Shown: positions 44,759 through 54,719, counted from the stretch's first letter. The stretch: DNA of 64,000 nucleotides from CAVVFX01 sp963747535 (GCA_963747535.1 CAVVFX010000016.1:94835-158834), one strand, 5' to 3'. Numbers and translations are program-made. Notes: a model not told the origin generated them from the letters alone.

Positions 44759-45096
44759 GCTCCCTCCGGCGTGGCCCGCAGAACGGCGGCAATGGCGCCA
44801 GCCATCTTGTCCCAATACTCGGTCTCGGCTTGCAACGCCCGGCGTCCCGATGCTGATAACCGGTAAAACTTCGCCTTTCGCTTGTTCTCCGATTCGCCCC
44901 ACTGGCTCTCAATCCAGCCATGGTGCTCCAACCTGTACAGCGCAGGATAAAACGATCCCTGCTGAATTTGGAGACGCTCCCCGGAGATCTGTTGGATGCG
45001 CAGCAGGATGCCGTACCCATGCAGCGGGCCGAGCGACACGGCTTTGAGAATGAGCAGATCGAGCGTACCCTGCAAGAGGTCGAGTCTGTTTTTCAT
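44755..45096 (-). CDS. PadR family transcriptional regulator
   Basis: 113 aa, the size of the short PadR-s2 group. It has the start LLQGTLDLLILKAVSLGPLHGYGI and the winged-helix core IQQGSFYPALYRLEHHGWIESQWGESENKRKAKFYRLS. It binds promoter DNA as a dimer and usually represses the adjacent transporter gene until an effector binds. Here the ADOP target is deleted, so the regulator is probably orphaned. Confidence 0.95.
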   Translation of the reverse strand: MKNRLDLLQGTLDLLILKAVSLGPLHGYGILLRIQQISGERLQIQQGSFYPALYRLEHHGWIESQWGESENKRKAKFYRLSASGRRALQAETEYWDKMAGAIAAVLRATPEGA

Positions 45097-45534
45097 CCTT
45101 CTCCTAGAGCGCCAAGGAGAGAATACCAGAGGCGCATGTAAAGGGTCAAGAGGCGAGCCGAGGCGCGCTGGTACGCACTCAGGACGGTCTTGCCCCCAAG
45201 GTTGACGGCGGATTACCGTTGCGCGACTCAGACGATCGGAGCCATGGTACGCGATAAATCGCCGACCGTTTACAGCCGCCCCGTCGGGCCATTTCGCGCC
45301 GAATGAATACGCGGCTTCCGCAGTTCGATCAATGCTCCCAGAAAAGGTCGGCTCGATTCCCAGCGCCCGCCCGACGATCCGTCCCGCATGATGCCTCTGC
45401 CGATCTCTCGCCCAACGGGACTACTTCCGAATGGCCGATCCGAACAGAATGGCCCTCTCCAGAGAACCTGGCGAGAGTGGAGAGCCAGTATGAATACTTG
45501 CGCCGCGACGGCCCGGCAGACTAGCATTATTCAG
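45097..45534. other. 438-bp stretch without a recognised gene
   Basis: Divergent gap between PadR (leftward) and the propeller protein (rightward). Open frames in it show no family features. It should contain both promoters; no box could be assigned safely. Confidence 0.5.
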
Positions 45535-47364
45535 ATGCGCTCACTGACTCTCGCCCTCACCGCGCTGGTCATCTTGTTGGCCGAAACTCCTCCACCTCGC
45601 AAAATCGCGTTCGCCCGCGTATTTCCGCAGCCGGGCCAGGTTGGCGTTTTCGTTGCGGCGTCCGACGGAAGCAGCGAGCATCCGCTGCTTGCCTCCGCCG
45701 ACACGGACTACGACCCGGTCTGGGCTCCAGACGGCGGATCGATCGTCTTCACGTCCGAACGGAACGGATCTGCGGACATTTTTCGGGTTAATCCGGACGG
45801 CAGCAGACTGACGCAACTCACCACGGACCCGGCTTACGACGATCAGGCGGCATTCTCTCCCGACAGTAAAGAGCTGGTATTCGTCAGCACGCGCGGCAGT
45901 GGAACGGCGAACCTTTGGACGCTGGATCTCGCCACGCTACGCGCCAAGGCACTGACTTCGGGCCCGGGCGGAAATTTTCGTCCGTCGTGGTCGCCGGACG
46001 GAAAGTGGATTGCGTTCTCCTCCGACCGCGGCAATCCGATGCCTTTCGCCCACGGCCGGTGGGAGCGGCTTCAATTATCAGACATTTACGTCGTACGCCC
46101 CGACGGCTCCGGGTTAAAGAAGATCACGAAGAGCGGAGATTTTTGCGGCAGCCCGAAATGGATGGGCGACAGTAGTCACGTGATCGCGTATTGCATGACG
46201 GCCGAACAAACGCTCGCCAATCGTAGACTGAGTCCTGAGGCCGGAAACGATACGCGACTCGTGTCGATCGACACCGCCGCCAGTGCCGCCACCGAACTGA
46301 AGGCCGGCCCGGGAGTGAAGATGAATCCATCCTTTTTGCCCGGGAACGTGATCGGCTATATACGAAAGGACACGGCAGAGCCGGGCATCTACTACTCGGA
46401 TGGACGGCGTGGACCGGGCGGACCGGTTCGCGCCGCATCCTGGTCGCCCGACGGCAGCCAGGTTGTGTTTCATAGGCGTCTAAACACCCCGCGACAGGCC
46501 GTGCGGCGGACATTCAGCCGCAATTCCAATTACGAGTTGAGCCTGACGGGGAGTCTGCCGGCGTTCAGCCCGTCGGGCAGGGAGTTTGTGACCAACAGCG
46601 CCCCGGCAGCGAAGCCACGCGGCTCCAGTCTCAGTGTGACCTCGGTGGATACCGGAATCTCCAAGGTCCTTTACGAGGACAAGACCCGGAATGTGCTGGT
46701 CGGCGGGTGGTCGCCTGACGGTAGGCGGATCATCTTCTCTGTCGGCGGATTCGCCGCGTTCTTCGACGGCTTCCGTTCCCTTTTCCTGAAACCCGGCGAC
46801 CGCGTGGATGGCGGTGCCCAGGTGGCGATAGTCAACGCGGACGGGACCGGCTTCGCGGAAGTTACCGCGGCGCCGGGCAATAATGCGTTCCCGTCGTTTG
46901 CTCCTGATGGCGAGCGATTTGTATACCGGACCTTCACCGACGACGGGTACGGGCTGCGCATCGCGAACCTCGAAAGTAAGGAAGTAAAAACTCTGACCCG
47001 GGATTACGATAACTTCCCGCTTTGGTCGCCGAGCGGCGATCTGATTATGTTTGCGCGCCAGATTGACGGCGCCTACGAAATCTACACGATCAAACCCGAC
47101 GGGAGTTCCTCAAGGCGCCTCACTTTCACTCAAGGGAACGATGCGCACATGGCGTGGTCGCCGGACGGCGAGTACATCGTGTTTACCAGTTCGAGGATGG
47201 GTTTCAAGGATGAAGTCGTCTATACGGATGCGCCGCAGCCCTATGGCGAGATTTTCGTGATGCGCTCCGACGGCACGGGCGTCGAGCAACTCACCGACAA
47301 CCAATGGGAAGAGGGTACTCCCGCGTGGCGGCCAATGTCCGCCCGCCAGGTTACTGGACGTTGA
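45535..47364 (+). CDS. Secreted TolB-like beta-propeller protein (PD40 repeats)
   Basis: 609 aa from the ATG at 45535, which gives the signal SLTLALTALVILLAE; an upstream frame extension to 45388 would bury it. Around ten PD40/WD40-like blades are recognisable by the repeated phrase W-SPDG-x-I-x-F (PVWAPDGGSIVFTSERNGSADIF, PSWSPDGKWIAFSSDRG, MAWSPDGEYIVFTSSR). It is longer than TolB (about 430 aa), lacks the TolB N-domain, and probably forms one or two propellers in the periplasm. Binding partner unknown. Confidence 0.88.
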   Translation: MRSLTLALTALVILLAETPPPRKIAFARVFPQPGQVGVFVAASDGSSEHPLLASADTDYDPVWAPDGGSIVFTSERNGSADIFRVNPDGSRLTQLTTDPAYDDQAAFSPDSKELVFVSTRGSGTANLWTLDLATLRAKALTSGPGGNFRPSWSPDGKWIAFSSDRGNPMPFAHGRWERLQLSDIYVVRPDGSGLKKITKSGDFCGSPKWMGDSSHVIAYCMTAEQTLANRRLSPEAGNDTRLVSIDTAASAATELKAGPGVKMNPSFLPGNVIGYIRKDTAEPGIYYSDGRRGPGGPVRAASWSPDGSQVVFHRRLNTPRQAVRRTFSRNSNYELSLTGSLPAFSPSGREFVTNSAPAAKPRGSSLSVTSVDTGISKVLYEDKTRNVLVGGWSPDGRRIIFSVGGFAAFFDGFRSLFLKPGDRVDGGAQVAIVNADGTGFAEVTAAPGNNAFPSFAPDGERFVYRTFTDDGYGLRIANLESKEVKTLTRDYDNFPLWSPSGDLIMFARQIDGAYEIYTIKPDGSSSRRLTFTQGNDAHMAWSPDGEYIVFTSSRMGFKDEVVYTDAPQPYGEIFVMRSDGTGVEQLTDNQWEEGTPAWRPMSARQVTGR

Positions 47365-47425
47365 GCACGCCCCAAAAATGGCTTGGCGCGGTGTTGGGCC
47401 TCAGTCACTGGCTTGCGCGTTAGGG

Positions 47426-48618
47426 TCAAAGTGTGAGAAGTGATGTTAGCCAGACGACCTTAGGACGCTGGACCGGGATCGGGCGACTAGCTAATCCGGC
47501 ATCACCCGCGGTCAGGTCGGGCGTGCGCCCTGTGCGCTGCTGGTGGATTTCAATCGCGGGAATCAGTAGATCGCTGTCAACGGGTCGCTGGTCATAAACT
47601 TCGAACTCGATCACGACCTGGTTCTCGCCTTCCCGCACCTTGACCATCTTGCCGAATTCATTTGGTTTTCCCGCCTTACCCTTACGAATGACTTCCGTTG
47701 ACGGCTCGAAGATACTGAAGAGCTTGCCTACCGCATGAGTATCTCCTTCGAATACTCGGGCTTTGGTTTGCTGCATCACCTGTTGAATGCGCGGCACCAT
47801 GGTGTCTATCTCGTGCCGCAGTCCCTCCAGCGCAGCTTGTTGCATAAAGTCGGCGGACCGCTTCACCCTATTGGCGATTTCTTTGGAGAAACGCTTCGCC
47901 TGACCCACCACCCGATCGACTGAATCCACCAACTTGCGATAAGCCTGCTTCAACTTCTCCCGGCTCTGCGGAACCTTGGATCGAGCCGCTCGTGCGATGT
48001 CCAGCACCCGCAGTTTCACGCTGCGACTACGGTCGCGCATTTTCGCTCCCGCCGGGCCAGCCAGCACTGTTACCCTTTTCATCAGGCGTGTCAAAACGCG
48101 GTTCCCATCACCCAGCAAGCTGCTGTCAGTCGGATAGTAGATGTTGGTCTCGACCACCGTGGTATCCACTCTCATCTTGCGGCCGGGCAAGACCTTGTTC
48201 TCAACCGCCAGCGCCACAACGCGCGCATGAATCTGTTTGATTACATCGGGACCTAAGGCCAGTGCCTGGCGGCCGAGCGTTTTGGAGTCGGGCACCTTGC
48301 CCGCGTCCACGTGCGTGAACTCCCTGTATAAGAGGTTGGGCCGTACTTCGCGCTCCAGCACATTGAAACTCCAGTTGCGGATGTGTTTGAGCAACGGCAT
48401 GCGTATCACAATCTCGGCGGGTACTCCCAAGCGTCCACGCGTGCGGCTCTTTGGATGCCGCCGCACCAGAGCTTGGTAGACCGTGTTGTGTTGAGTAACT
48501 GCTCGTCGTCTAATATCTGGTCAGCCTCACGCATCCACGGCTCCCAAAGGTCGCCGACTGCAGCTTCCACAAAGCCTTCGGGAAATTGGGGTTGAGATAC
48601 ACACCGCAGAGTAATCAC
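47426..48618 (-). pseudogene. ISNCY-type transposase, frameshifted and 3'-truncated
   Basis: Starts with GTG at 48618 (GTGA overlap with the DUF6788 relic) as MITLRCVSQPQF and READQILDDEQLLNT. A tandem 5-bp duplication (GTGTT twice, 48483-48492 on the plus strand) breaks the frame; it resumes ALVRRHPKSRTRGRLGVPAE and runs through KMRVDTTVVETNIYYPTDSSLLGDG to TAGDAGLASRP. After this, about 80-100 residues normally present, with the last catalytic Glu, are lost. The DTTVVETN motif contains the first catalytic Asp. An inactive IS relic. Confidence 0.85.
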
Positions 48619-48956
48619 TTGCTGCGCTTTCCTCCGTTACCGTCGGGTTCAGCGCGCAGCAGTAGCTGGTTCATCTCGCAGATCTGCTCAATCGCCGACT
48701 TCAGTTTTTGATAGTTCGCCAGACAACGCTTCACATGAGCGACCTGGTCCCTACGGAGGCTAATCTGGCGCGTACGCCCACCGGGATAGCCGACAGCGAG
48801 AACCCATACGGGATGTCCTTCGCCACGGTCGCATTTAGGACAGCCTGTACGGTGACGGATGATTCACTCGAGCAGAGAGCCGCGGAGGACGTCTCTGGCG
48901 TCGGGAAGACGCGCGGCGAGTCGATCGCGCTTGCGGGCAGCCGCGTTATGTTTCAC
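48615..48956 (-). pseudogene. DUF6788-like IS accessory ORF with in-frame stop
   Basis: Reading minus from GTG 48956 gives KRDRLAARLPDARDVLRGSLLE, then TGA at codon 31, then IIRHRTGCPKCDRGEGHPVW, GYPGGRTRQISLRRDQVAHVKRCL and NYQKLKSAIEQICEMNQLLL to a TGA overlapping the transposase GTG. The CPKC knuckle and the following beta-strands are those of small DUF6788-like proteins that accompany some transposases. The internal stop makes it a pseudogene; the pair decayed together. Confidence 0.65.
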
Positions 48957-49044
48957 TACTAATAGTGACACATAAAATGAAACAGAATGCAATACAAATG
49001 CTCAGAAACTTTTAGGGAGATTAGGAGACCCTCCGCGATCCTCC

Positions 49045-49163
49045 GCGGCTCGGCGTCTCCGCGGTGGAGTTCAGGCTTCCCGCGTCAGATAAGTAGGAGT
49101 TTTCGGAGGCAAGCAGTCCGGCAATGGGGTGATCTGTGGATTACCGCAGAGGCGCCGAGCCGC
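49045..49163. repeat. Imperfect 20-bp inverted repeat in IS/cytochrome spacer
   Basis: GCGGCTCGGCGTCTCCGCGG (49045-49064) is matched in inverse by CCGCAGAGGCGCCGAGCCGC (49144-49163), two mismatches. It lies in a gene-free 394-bp stretch (48957-49350). It might be the outer part of the IS relic or an independent repeat; nothing else was seen there. Confidence 0.5.
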
Positions 49164-49350
49164 AGAGAAACCCGCGGAGGAGGTCGTTGTCCAGGGACCT
49201 CTGAAATGACAACAGACGAAACCTGGACGTTCCCGCAGCAGGCCGGCACGACGCTCAATGCGAACAAAAGAGTTAGCCCTACAATTTTGCGCCAGAAAGT
49301 AGCTAGTTGTCGTTTGCGGGTATAATCAAGCGGTAAGTGAGCAAACAACA

Positions 49351-49869
49351 GTGAACCGTAAAGTTATCCTGCTCGTCGCCGTCGCCATCCTCGGTTCAGG
49401 ACGCCTCATTCTGACGGGACAACAACAGACTGCACCCGGTGTTTTCACATCCGCTCAGGCTGAAGCGGGCCGTACAGAGTACGAACACACTTGCGGAAAA
49501 TGCCACACCTATACGTTGCTAGGACGCAACGGGGAAGAGGGCGAACTTCCGCCCGTAGGTTCTCTATCCGCCGCCTATCAGAAATTCATCGGAAATCCAA
49601 ACCATGTTCCCCCGCTGGCCGGCAAGACTTTTCTCAGCCGTTGGGGCGAGAAAACCGCGGCCGAACTCATCGCGCGATTCCAGATAACAGTTAGCGACCC
49701 TTTCTTCCAGTTCGACGGCATCAATGACGACACCACGGTCAATATCACCGCCTACGTCCTCCAGATGAACGGCGCGAAGGCCGGAACTAAGCCATTGTCT
49801 AGAGCGACCAGTGTCGTCGTTAATTCGATAGTGCGAAATGACCCCCCGCAAGGCGCGTCGCAACCATAG
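49351..49869 (+). CDS. Secreted monohaem cytochrome c
   Basis: 172 aa from a GTG, with signal VILLVAVAILGSGRLILTGQ. One haem site, C48-G-K-C51-H52, and a probable axial Met in TAYVLQMNGAK near residue 138, the class I cytochrome c arrangement. It carries electrons in the periplasm. No oxidase or dehydrogenase gene is adjacent, so its partner is unknown. Confidence 0.9.
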   Translation: MNRKVILLVAVAILGSGRLILTGQQQTAPGVFTSAQAEAGRTEYEHTCGKCHTYTLLGRNGEEGELPPVGSLSAAYQKFIGNPNHVPPLAGKTFLSRWGEKTAAELIARFQITVSDPFFQFDGINDDTTVNITAYVLQMNGAKAGTKPLSRATSVVVNSIVRNDPPQGASQP

Positions 49870-50106
49870 CCCCGCTTTCGGCCCTTTTGTGGAAACTTGG
49901 TTGCACGAGCGCAGACGATCTCATTTCTTCCTCACACCCTTGAGCGTCCCGGTTCTGCGATTCCACGGGGAGGGTGAATCGCCAAACGGTCTGAGTGTTC
50001 ATGCTGTCATCCGCTAGTGTCTAACTATTGAGTTAATGGCGGTCCACCGCCTGTGAGCGCCCCCAATGCGCCCCGCACTGCATCCGACGTGGTAGCCTGA
50101 ATTTTT

Positions 50107-50931
50107 ATGCCACAAACCAAGTCCCTGGAGGAACTCCAGGCAATCGCCAAAGAGATCCGGCGTGACATTATAAAAATGATCACCGCGGCCGGATCCGGGC
50201 ACCCGGGCGGATCGTTGTCTGCCGTCGAGATACTGGTCACGCTGTACTTCGGCGGCGCGATGAAACATGATCCGTCGAATCCGAAGTGGGCCGACCGCGA
50301 TCGCATTGTCCTTTCGAAGGGCCATGCGGCTCCGGTTCTTTACTCCGTCATGGCGGAAGCCGGCTACCTTCCCAAGGACAAGCTGAACACGCTACGAAAA
50401 CTGGGCTCGATTTACCAGGGCCATCCGGACGTGCGCTTCATGCCGCAACTGGATGCTTCGACCGGTTCACTCGGCGAGGGCGTTTCGATTGCGCTGGGTA
50501 TGGGACTGGCGGCCAAATTGAATAACAGCCCGTCGCGCGCCTATTGTATTCTGGGCGACGGCGAAGTCCAGGAAGGGCAGATCTGGGAGAGCGCCATGTT
50601 TGGCGCCATGCACAAGAACGACAACATCTGCGTAATCGTGGATCACAATCGTATCCAGCTCGACGGCTGGGTGAAGGACATTATGGAAGTCGAGCCGCTG
50701 GTGGATAAGTGGCTGGCATTCGGCTGGCACGTGATTGACGTCGACGGACACGATATTCCGGCGCTGCAGGAGGCCTTCGCGGATGCCGCAGCGACCAAGG
50801 GTAAACCGACTGCACTGATAGCCAGGACCGTGAAGGGAAAGGGGGTCTCGTTTATGGAGAATAACCCCAAGTTCCACGGAACTGCGCCGACTAAAGATGA
50901 AGCCGTACTGGCGCTGAAGGAGTTGCAATAA
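50107..50931 (+). CDS. Transketolase, N-terminal (ThDP-binding) subunit
   Basis: 274 aa, the size of the alpha part of split transketolases. Motifs: AAGSGHPGGSLSAVEILVTLYFG, DRIVLSKGHAAPVLYSV, and the ThDP/metal motif GDGEVQEGQIWESAMFGAMHKNDNICVIVDHN. With the following subunit it transfers two-carbon ketol units in the pentose phosphate pathway. Its TAA stop overlaps the next ATG by one base (TAATG), so equal translation is expected. Confidence 0.95.
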   Translation: MPQTKSLEELQAIAKEIRRDIIKMITAAGSGHPGGSLSAVEILVTLYFGGAMKHDPSNPKWADRDRIVLSKGHAAPVLYSVMAEAGYLPKDKLNTLRKLGSIYQGHPDVRFMPQLDASTGSLGEGVSIALGMGLAAKLNNSPSRAYCILGDGEVQEGQIWESAMFGAMHKNDNICVIVDHNRIQLDGWVKDIMEVEPLVDKWLAFGWHVIDVDGHDIPALQEAFADAAATKGKPTALIARTVKGKGVSFMENNPKFHGTAPTKDEAVLALKELQ

Positions 50932-51896
50932 TGGCGACGCAAACTCAACCGAAGTTTGAATTGAAGATGGGGCCGGCGACCCGCGAGGCGTTCGGCCGGG
51001 CGTTGGTCGAGGTAGGCCGGGCGAATTTGGGCGTTGTGGTCCTGGATGCGGACCTTACAAAGTCCACCATGACGACCTATTTCGCCAAGGAATTTCCGGA
51101 CCGCTTCTTTGAATGCGGCATCGCGGAGGCCAATATGGCAGCGATCGCCGGCGGGCTGGCTTACTCGGGCAAGATTCCGTTCATCTCCAGTTTCTCGGCA
51201 TTCGCCATGAATAAGGGCTTCGAGCAGTTGCGCGTGGTGGTGGCGTATCCGAACACCAACGTGAAAGTGGTCGGGACTCATAGCGGCATCTCGATCGGCG
51301 AAGACGGGCCCTCGCAGATGAGCGTGGAGGAGATCGGGCTGGCCTGTTCGCTGCCGGGCTTCCTGGTGTTCTCACCAGCGGATGAAGTTTCGATGAAGGC
51401 GATCGTGCACCTCGCGGCTGCGCACGTTGGACCCGTGTTTATCCGCGCCGGCCGCGTGAAGGCGCCCATCGTCTATCAGCCGGATCAGAAGTTCGAAATT
51501 GGCAAGGCGGTGCAGTTGACCGATGGCACGGATGTCACGATCATCGCGACGGGCTTGTTGGTTTCGGAGGCCTTGAAGGCGGAAGCGCAGTTAGAAGCCC
51601 AGGGAATTTCGGCGCGAGTGCTCGATTTCCACACCATCAAGCCGCTGGACAACGAAGCGATCACGAAGGCGGCCAAAGATACAGGCGCGATCGTGGTGGC
51701 GGAAGAGCACCTGGTCGACGGCGGCCTGGGAGTTCGCGTGGCGCAGGCGGCTGCAATTTCCAACCCTTGCCTTATGGAGTTCGTGGGCCTGACGTCGTAT
51801 GCGGAATCCGGCACGCCGGACGAGTTACTCGATAAGTACGGTATGCGAGCGACGAACATCATCGATGCGGTCAAGCGGGTACTGGCGCGCAAGTAA
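50931..51896 (+). CDS. Transketolase, C-terminal (pyrimidine-binding) subunit
   Basis: 321 aa. The pyrimidine-binding domain has the catalytic Glu region RFFECGIAEANMAAIAGGLA, followed by the effector loop GISIGEDGPSQMSVEEIGL and a C-terminal domain (DGTDVTIIATGLLVSEAL; VVAEEHLVDGGLGVRVAQ). It completes the active site at the interface with the N-terminal subunit. Split transketolase genes are common in Acidobacteria, archaea and thermophiles. The following sigma-54 activator gene is convergent. Confidence 0.95.
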   Translation: MATQTQPKFELKMGPATREAFGRALVEVGRANLGVVVLDADLTKSTMTTYFAKEFPDRFFECGIAEANMAAIAGGLAYSGKIPFISSFSAFAMNKGFEQLRVVVAYPNTNVKVVGTHSGISIGEDGPSQMSVEEIGLACSLPGFLVFSPADEVSMKAIVHLAAAHVGPVFIRAGRVKAPIVYQPDQKFEIGKAVQLTDGTDVTIIATGLLVSEALKAEAQLEAQGISARVLDFHTIKPLDNEAITKAAKDTGAIVVAEEHLVDGGLGVRVAQAAAISNPCLMEFVGLTSYAESGTPDELLDKYGMRATNIIDAVKRVLARK

Positions 51897-51923
51897 AAAC
51901 ATTGGGCCGCGAATGAACCCGAA

Positions 51924-52913
51924 TCAGGCCTGTGACGCGGCGTTTTGCGGCGGAGTTGGCACGATTCCGTAGCCTCTTAATTTACGGTAGAGTGTGGTGC
52001 GGCCGATGCCCAGGAAATGAGCGGCGGCGGCGCGATCTCCCTTAGTTTTCTCGAGCGCACTCAGGATTGCCGATCGTTCGACCTGCTCGAGGCGGACCAC
52101 CGTGTCTCCGGCGACAGTCGCCATGGCCGACATCCCGGAGTGGCCGGCGTCAAGCGAAAACTGTACGGCGCTCGGAAGATCCATGGTATGGAGCAGTGGC
52201 CCCGAGTTGACAGCCATCATGCGGTCCAGGCAGTTCTGCAACTCGCGCACGTTGCCGGGCCAATTGTGAGCCATCAGGGCGTCCATTACCTCGCGAGTCA
52301 CGGTGTAGCGGCGCATGCCTCTTTCCAGAAAACGCTCGACCAGGAGCGGGATGTCCTCTTTGCGTTCGCGCAGGGACGGCAGGCGGATCGTGATGACGTT
52401 GAGCCGGTAGAAGAGGTCCTGGCGGAAAGCTCCTTTTTCGACCGCCAAGTTGAGGTTCGAGTGAGTGGCGGCGATCACCCTCAGGTCGATCTTCCGGCGC
52501 TGGAGGGAGCCGATCGCGCGATACTCATGCTCCTGTAAGAGGCGGAGCAGTTTGACCTGAAGGTCGAGCGGAAGGTCGCCGATTTCGTCGAAGAATGCGC
52601 TGCCGCCATCGGCCAGTTCGATGAGACCGCGCTTCGCGTCCGCTGCGCCGGTGAAGGCGCCGCGGGTGTGGCCGAAAAGTTCGCTTTCCATAAGCGGCCC
52701 GACCAGCGAACCGCAATCGATCGGGACAAATTCGCCGGAGTTTCCTGCGTTATGCAATGCCCGGGCGACAACTTCTTTTCCGGTGCCGCTTTCCCCGAGG
52801 ATCAGGACCGGCGAGCGGGACCGGCCCACCTTTTCAACTAATTCTCTGACCCTGCGGATCTGCGGCGACTGTCCCACGAAGCCATAGGGAGAGTCAACTT
52901 GGAACGAAGGCAT
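51924..52913 (-). CDS. Sigma-54-dependent activator without sensor domain
   Basis: 329 aa consisting of an AAA+ domain and a Fis-type HTH only. Walker A is GESGTGKE (40-47); the sigma-54 contact loop GAFTGA is at 85-90; Walker B GGSAFFDEIGDLP follows; arginine fingers are in the FRQDLFYRLNVITIRLPSLRER block. The C-terminal HTH is RAAAAHFLGIGRTTLYRKLRGYGI. No receiver or GAF/PAS domain is present, so control may be by a partner protein, as for PspF. Transcribed away from transketolase; the target promoter is unknown. Confidence 0.95.
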   Translation of the reverse strand: MPSFQVDSPYGFVGQSPQIRRVRELVEKVGRSRSPVLILGESGTGKEVVARALHNAGNSGEFVPIDCGSLVGPLMESELFGHTRGAFTGAADAKRGLIELADGGSAFFDEIGDLPLDLQVKLLRLLQEHEYRAIGSLQRRKIDLRVIAATHSNLNLAVEKGAFRQDLFYRLNVITIRLPSLRERKEDIPLLVERFLERGMRRYTVTREVMDALMAHNWPGNVRELQNCLDRMMAVNSGPLLHTMDLPSAVQFSLDAGHSGMSAMATVAGDTVVRLEQVERSAILSALEKTKGDRAAAAHFLGIGRTTLYRKLRGYGIVPTPPQNAASQA

Positions 52914-52981
52914 TAGCTATATTACTTATCGGCGGAGAGGAATTGCTTTAGAGAGCGATCCGAAAAGAACTGAAAAACGCC

Positions 52982-54643
52982 TTAGTACCGGATTGCCTCG
53001 GGGATAGCCAGTCCATCCGCGCGGGGGTCGGATGCGGCGAAATTGGTCCCGGTTTTCGAATTGTGGAGAATCGCCTGACCGCGTCCCATCTCCTGGGTGT
53101 ATGCCCGGCGTACTGCCACCTCGTGGCCGCGCGCCCTCAGTAGTTTGATGGTCGAGGCCGGCAGCCGCGATTCGATGGAGACTTTACAGCCGTCGGCCGA
53201 AGCCTTGGTGAAGCGCGGCGATTCGAGCGCCTGCTGCACGTTCATCCCGAAGTCGACGATGTTGGAGACGAACTGCGCGTGCGCCAACGGTTGATTTGGC
53301 CCTCCCATAATGCCGAAGCCGATATGCAGGTCGCCCTTCTCCATGAACGCGGGAATGATGGTGTGAAACGGGCGCTTACCGGGTGCGAGCAGGTCCGGAT
53401 GTCCCGCTTCGAGCGTGAAGCCGGAGCCGCGATTGTGCAGGATGAAACCCATGCCTTCGACTGTGATGCCGGAGCCGAAGGCAGCCGACACGCTTTGGAT
53501 CCAGCTGGCGATATTGCCATCCCGATCGACGACGGTCAGATAAGTGGTGTCGCTCGCGACTGGTTGGCCGGGGGCGACTCCGCAGTTGGCCTTCTTCGGA
53601 TCGATCAGTGCGGCTCGCTTGCGCGCGTACTCTTTGGAAAGGATGCCGGAAACGGGCACCGAGGCGTAGCGCGGGTCGGCATCATAGCGGCGCAGATCGG
53701 AGTAAGCGAGCTTCATGGCCTCGATGCGTTTGTGCCATTCGATCGGACTGAAGGGCGAGAGGGCGGCCGGAATGGTTTCCATGATGTTGAGCATTTCGAG
53801 GGCAGCCATCCCCTGACCGTTGGGCGGGAGCTCGTAAACGCGCCATCCCCGATAGTCAGACGAAATCGGCTTCACCCATTCACTGGAGAATGAGGCCAGA
53901 TCCGCGGCCGTCATGACACCGCCCAGATGTTGCGAAGTCTGCAGGATGGCTGACGCGATCTCGCCTTTGTAGAAAGCATCGGGTCCTTGTTCGGCCAACA
54001 GGCGATAGGCGCGAGCTAATCCCGGGTTGCGAAAGAGGTCGCCTTGCAAAGGCGTGTTGCCGCCAGGCAGGAAAACGCGTGCCGACTCCGGATGGGCTTG
54101 CAACTTTTTGGTCTGGGCTGCCCAGGATTCCTGGATAGCTTCGGTGACCGCGAAGCCCTGTTCGGCATACGCGATAGCCGCCTCAAATAGATCCTTCCAG
54201 GGTAGTTTGCCGTAGCGTGTGTGCATCTTCGCCCAGCCGTCGACCGCGCCGGGCACGGTCACGGTGTAGATCCCTTCCAGGGGCATGGTTTTTGCACCGC
54301 GTGCGGCGAGGAGTTCGGGAGTGAGGCCGCGGGGCGCGGGTCCGGACGAATTCAGGCCGGTGAGTTCGCCGGTCTTCGCGTCCCAGTAGAGGACGAAAAG
54401 GTCTCCGCCGATGCTGTCCATCATCGGTTCGACTAAGCCGAGAACCGCGTTGGCGGCAATGGCCGCGTCCACGGCCGATCCGCCGCGGGCCAGGATCTGC
54501 GCGGCAGCCTGGGAAGCGAGCGGCTGGCTGGTGGCGGCAATGCCCTGTTGCGAGATCACCATGGACCGTCCGTAGTCGCGCCCTTGCGGGAAGGCGACTG
54601 CGGTCCAGAACAGGAAGACGACGATGAGGCGTGCAACTCTCAT
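52982..54643 (-). CDS. ggt: Gamma-glutamyltransferase
   Basis: 553 aa from the ATG at 54643, giving signal RLIVVFLFWTAVAFPQG; the frame is open further up to 54958, but this is antisense to the next gene. Features: QPLASQAAAQILARGGSAVDAAIAANAVLGLVEP, the self-cleavage/nucleophile Thr in SDTTYLTVVDRDGNIASWIQS, and GGPNQPLAHAQFVSN near the end. It should auto-process into two subunits and transfer or hydrolyse gamma-glutamyl groups of glutathione in the periplasm. Confidence 0.93.
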   Translation of the reverse strand: MRVARLIVVFLFWTAVAFPQGRDYGRSMVISQQGIAATSQPLASQAAAQILARGGSAVDAAIAANAVLGLVEPMMDSIGGDLFVLYWDAKTGELTGLNSSGPAPRGLTPELLAARGAKTMPLEGIYTVTVPGAVDGWAKMHTRYGKLPWKDLFEAAIAYAEQGFAVTEAIQESWAAQTKKLQAHPESARVFLPGGNTPLQGDLFRNPGLARAYRLLAEQGPDAFYKGEIASAILQTSQHLGGVMTAADLASFSSEWVKPISSDYRGWRVYELPPNGQGMAALEMLNIMETIPAALSPFSPIEWHKRIEAMKLAYSDLRRYDADPRYASVPVSGILSKEYARKRAALIDPKKANCGVAPGQPVASDTTYLTVVDRDGNIASWIQSVSAAFGSGITVEGMGFILHNRGSGFTLEAGHPDLLAPGKRPFHTIIPAFMEKGDLHIGFGIMGGPNQPLAHAQFVSNIVDFGMNVQQALESPRFTKASADGCKVSIESRLPASTIKLLRARGHEVAVRRAYTQEMGRGQAILHNSKTGTNFAASDPRADGLAIPEAIRY

Positions 54644-54719
54644 GAATGGGAATCGTAACATGTTGGAAATTTCCGAGAAGATTCCGCCGGCCGGCGCACT
54701 TCTATGATGACGGAGAAGC

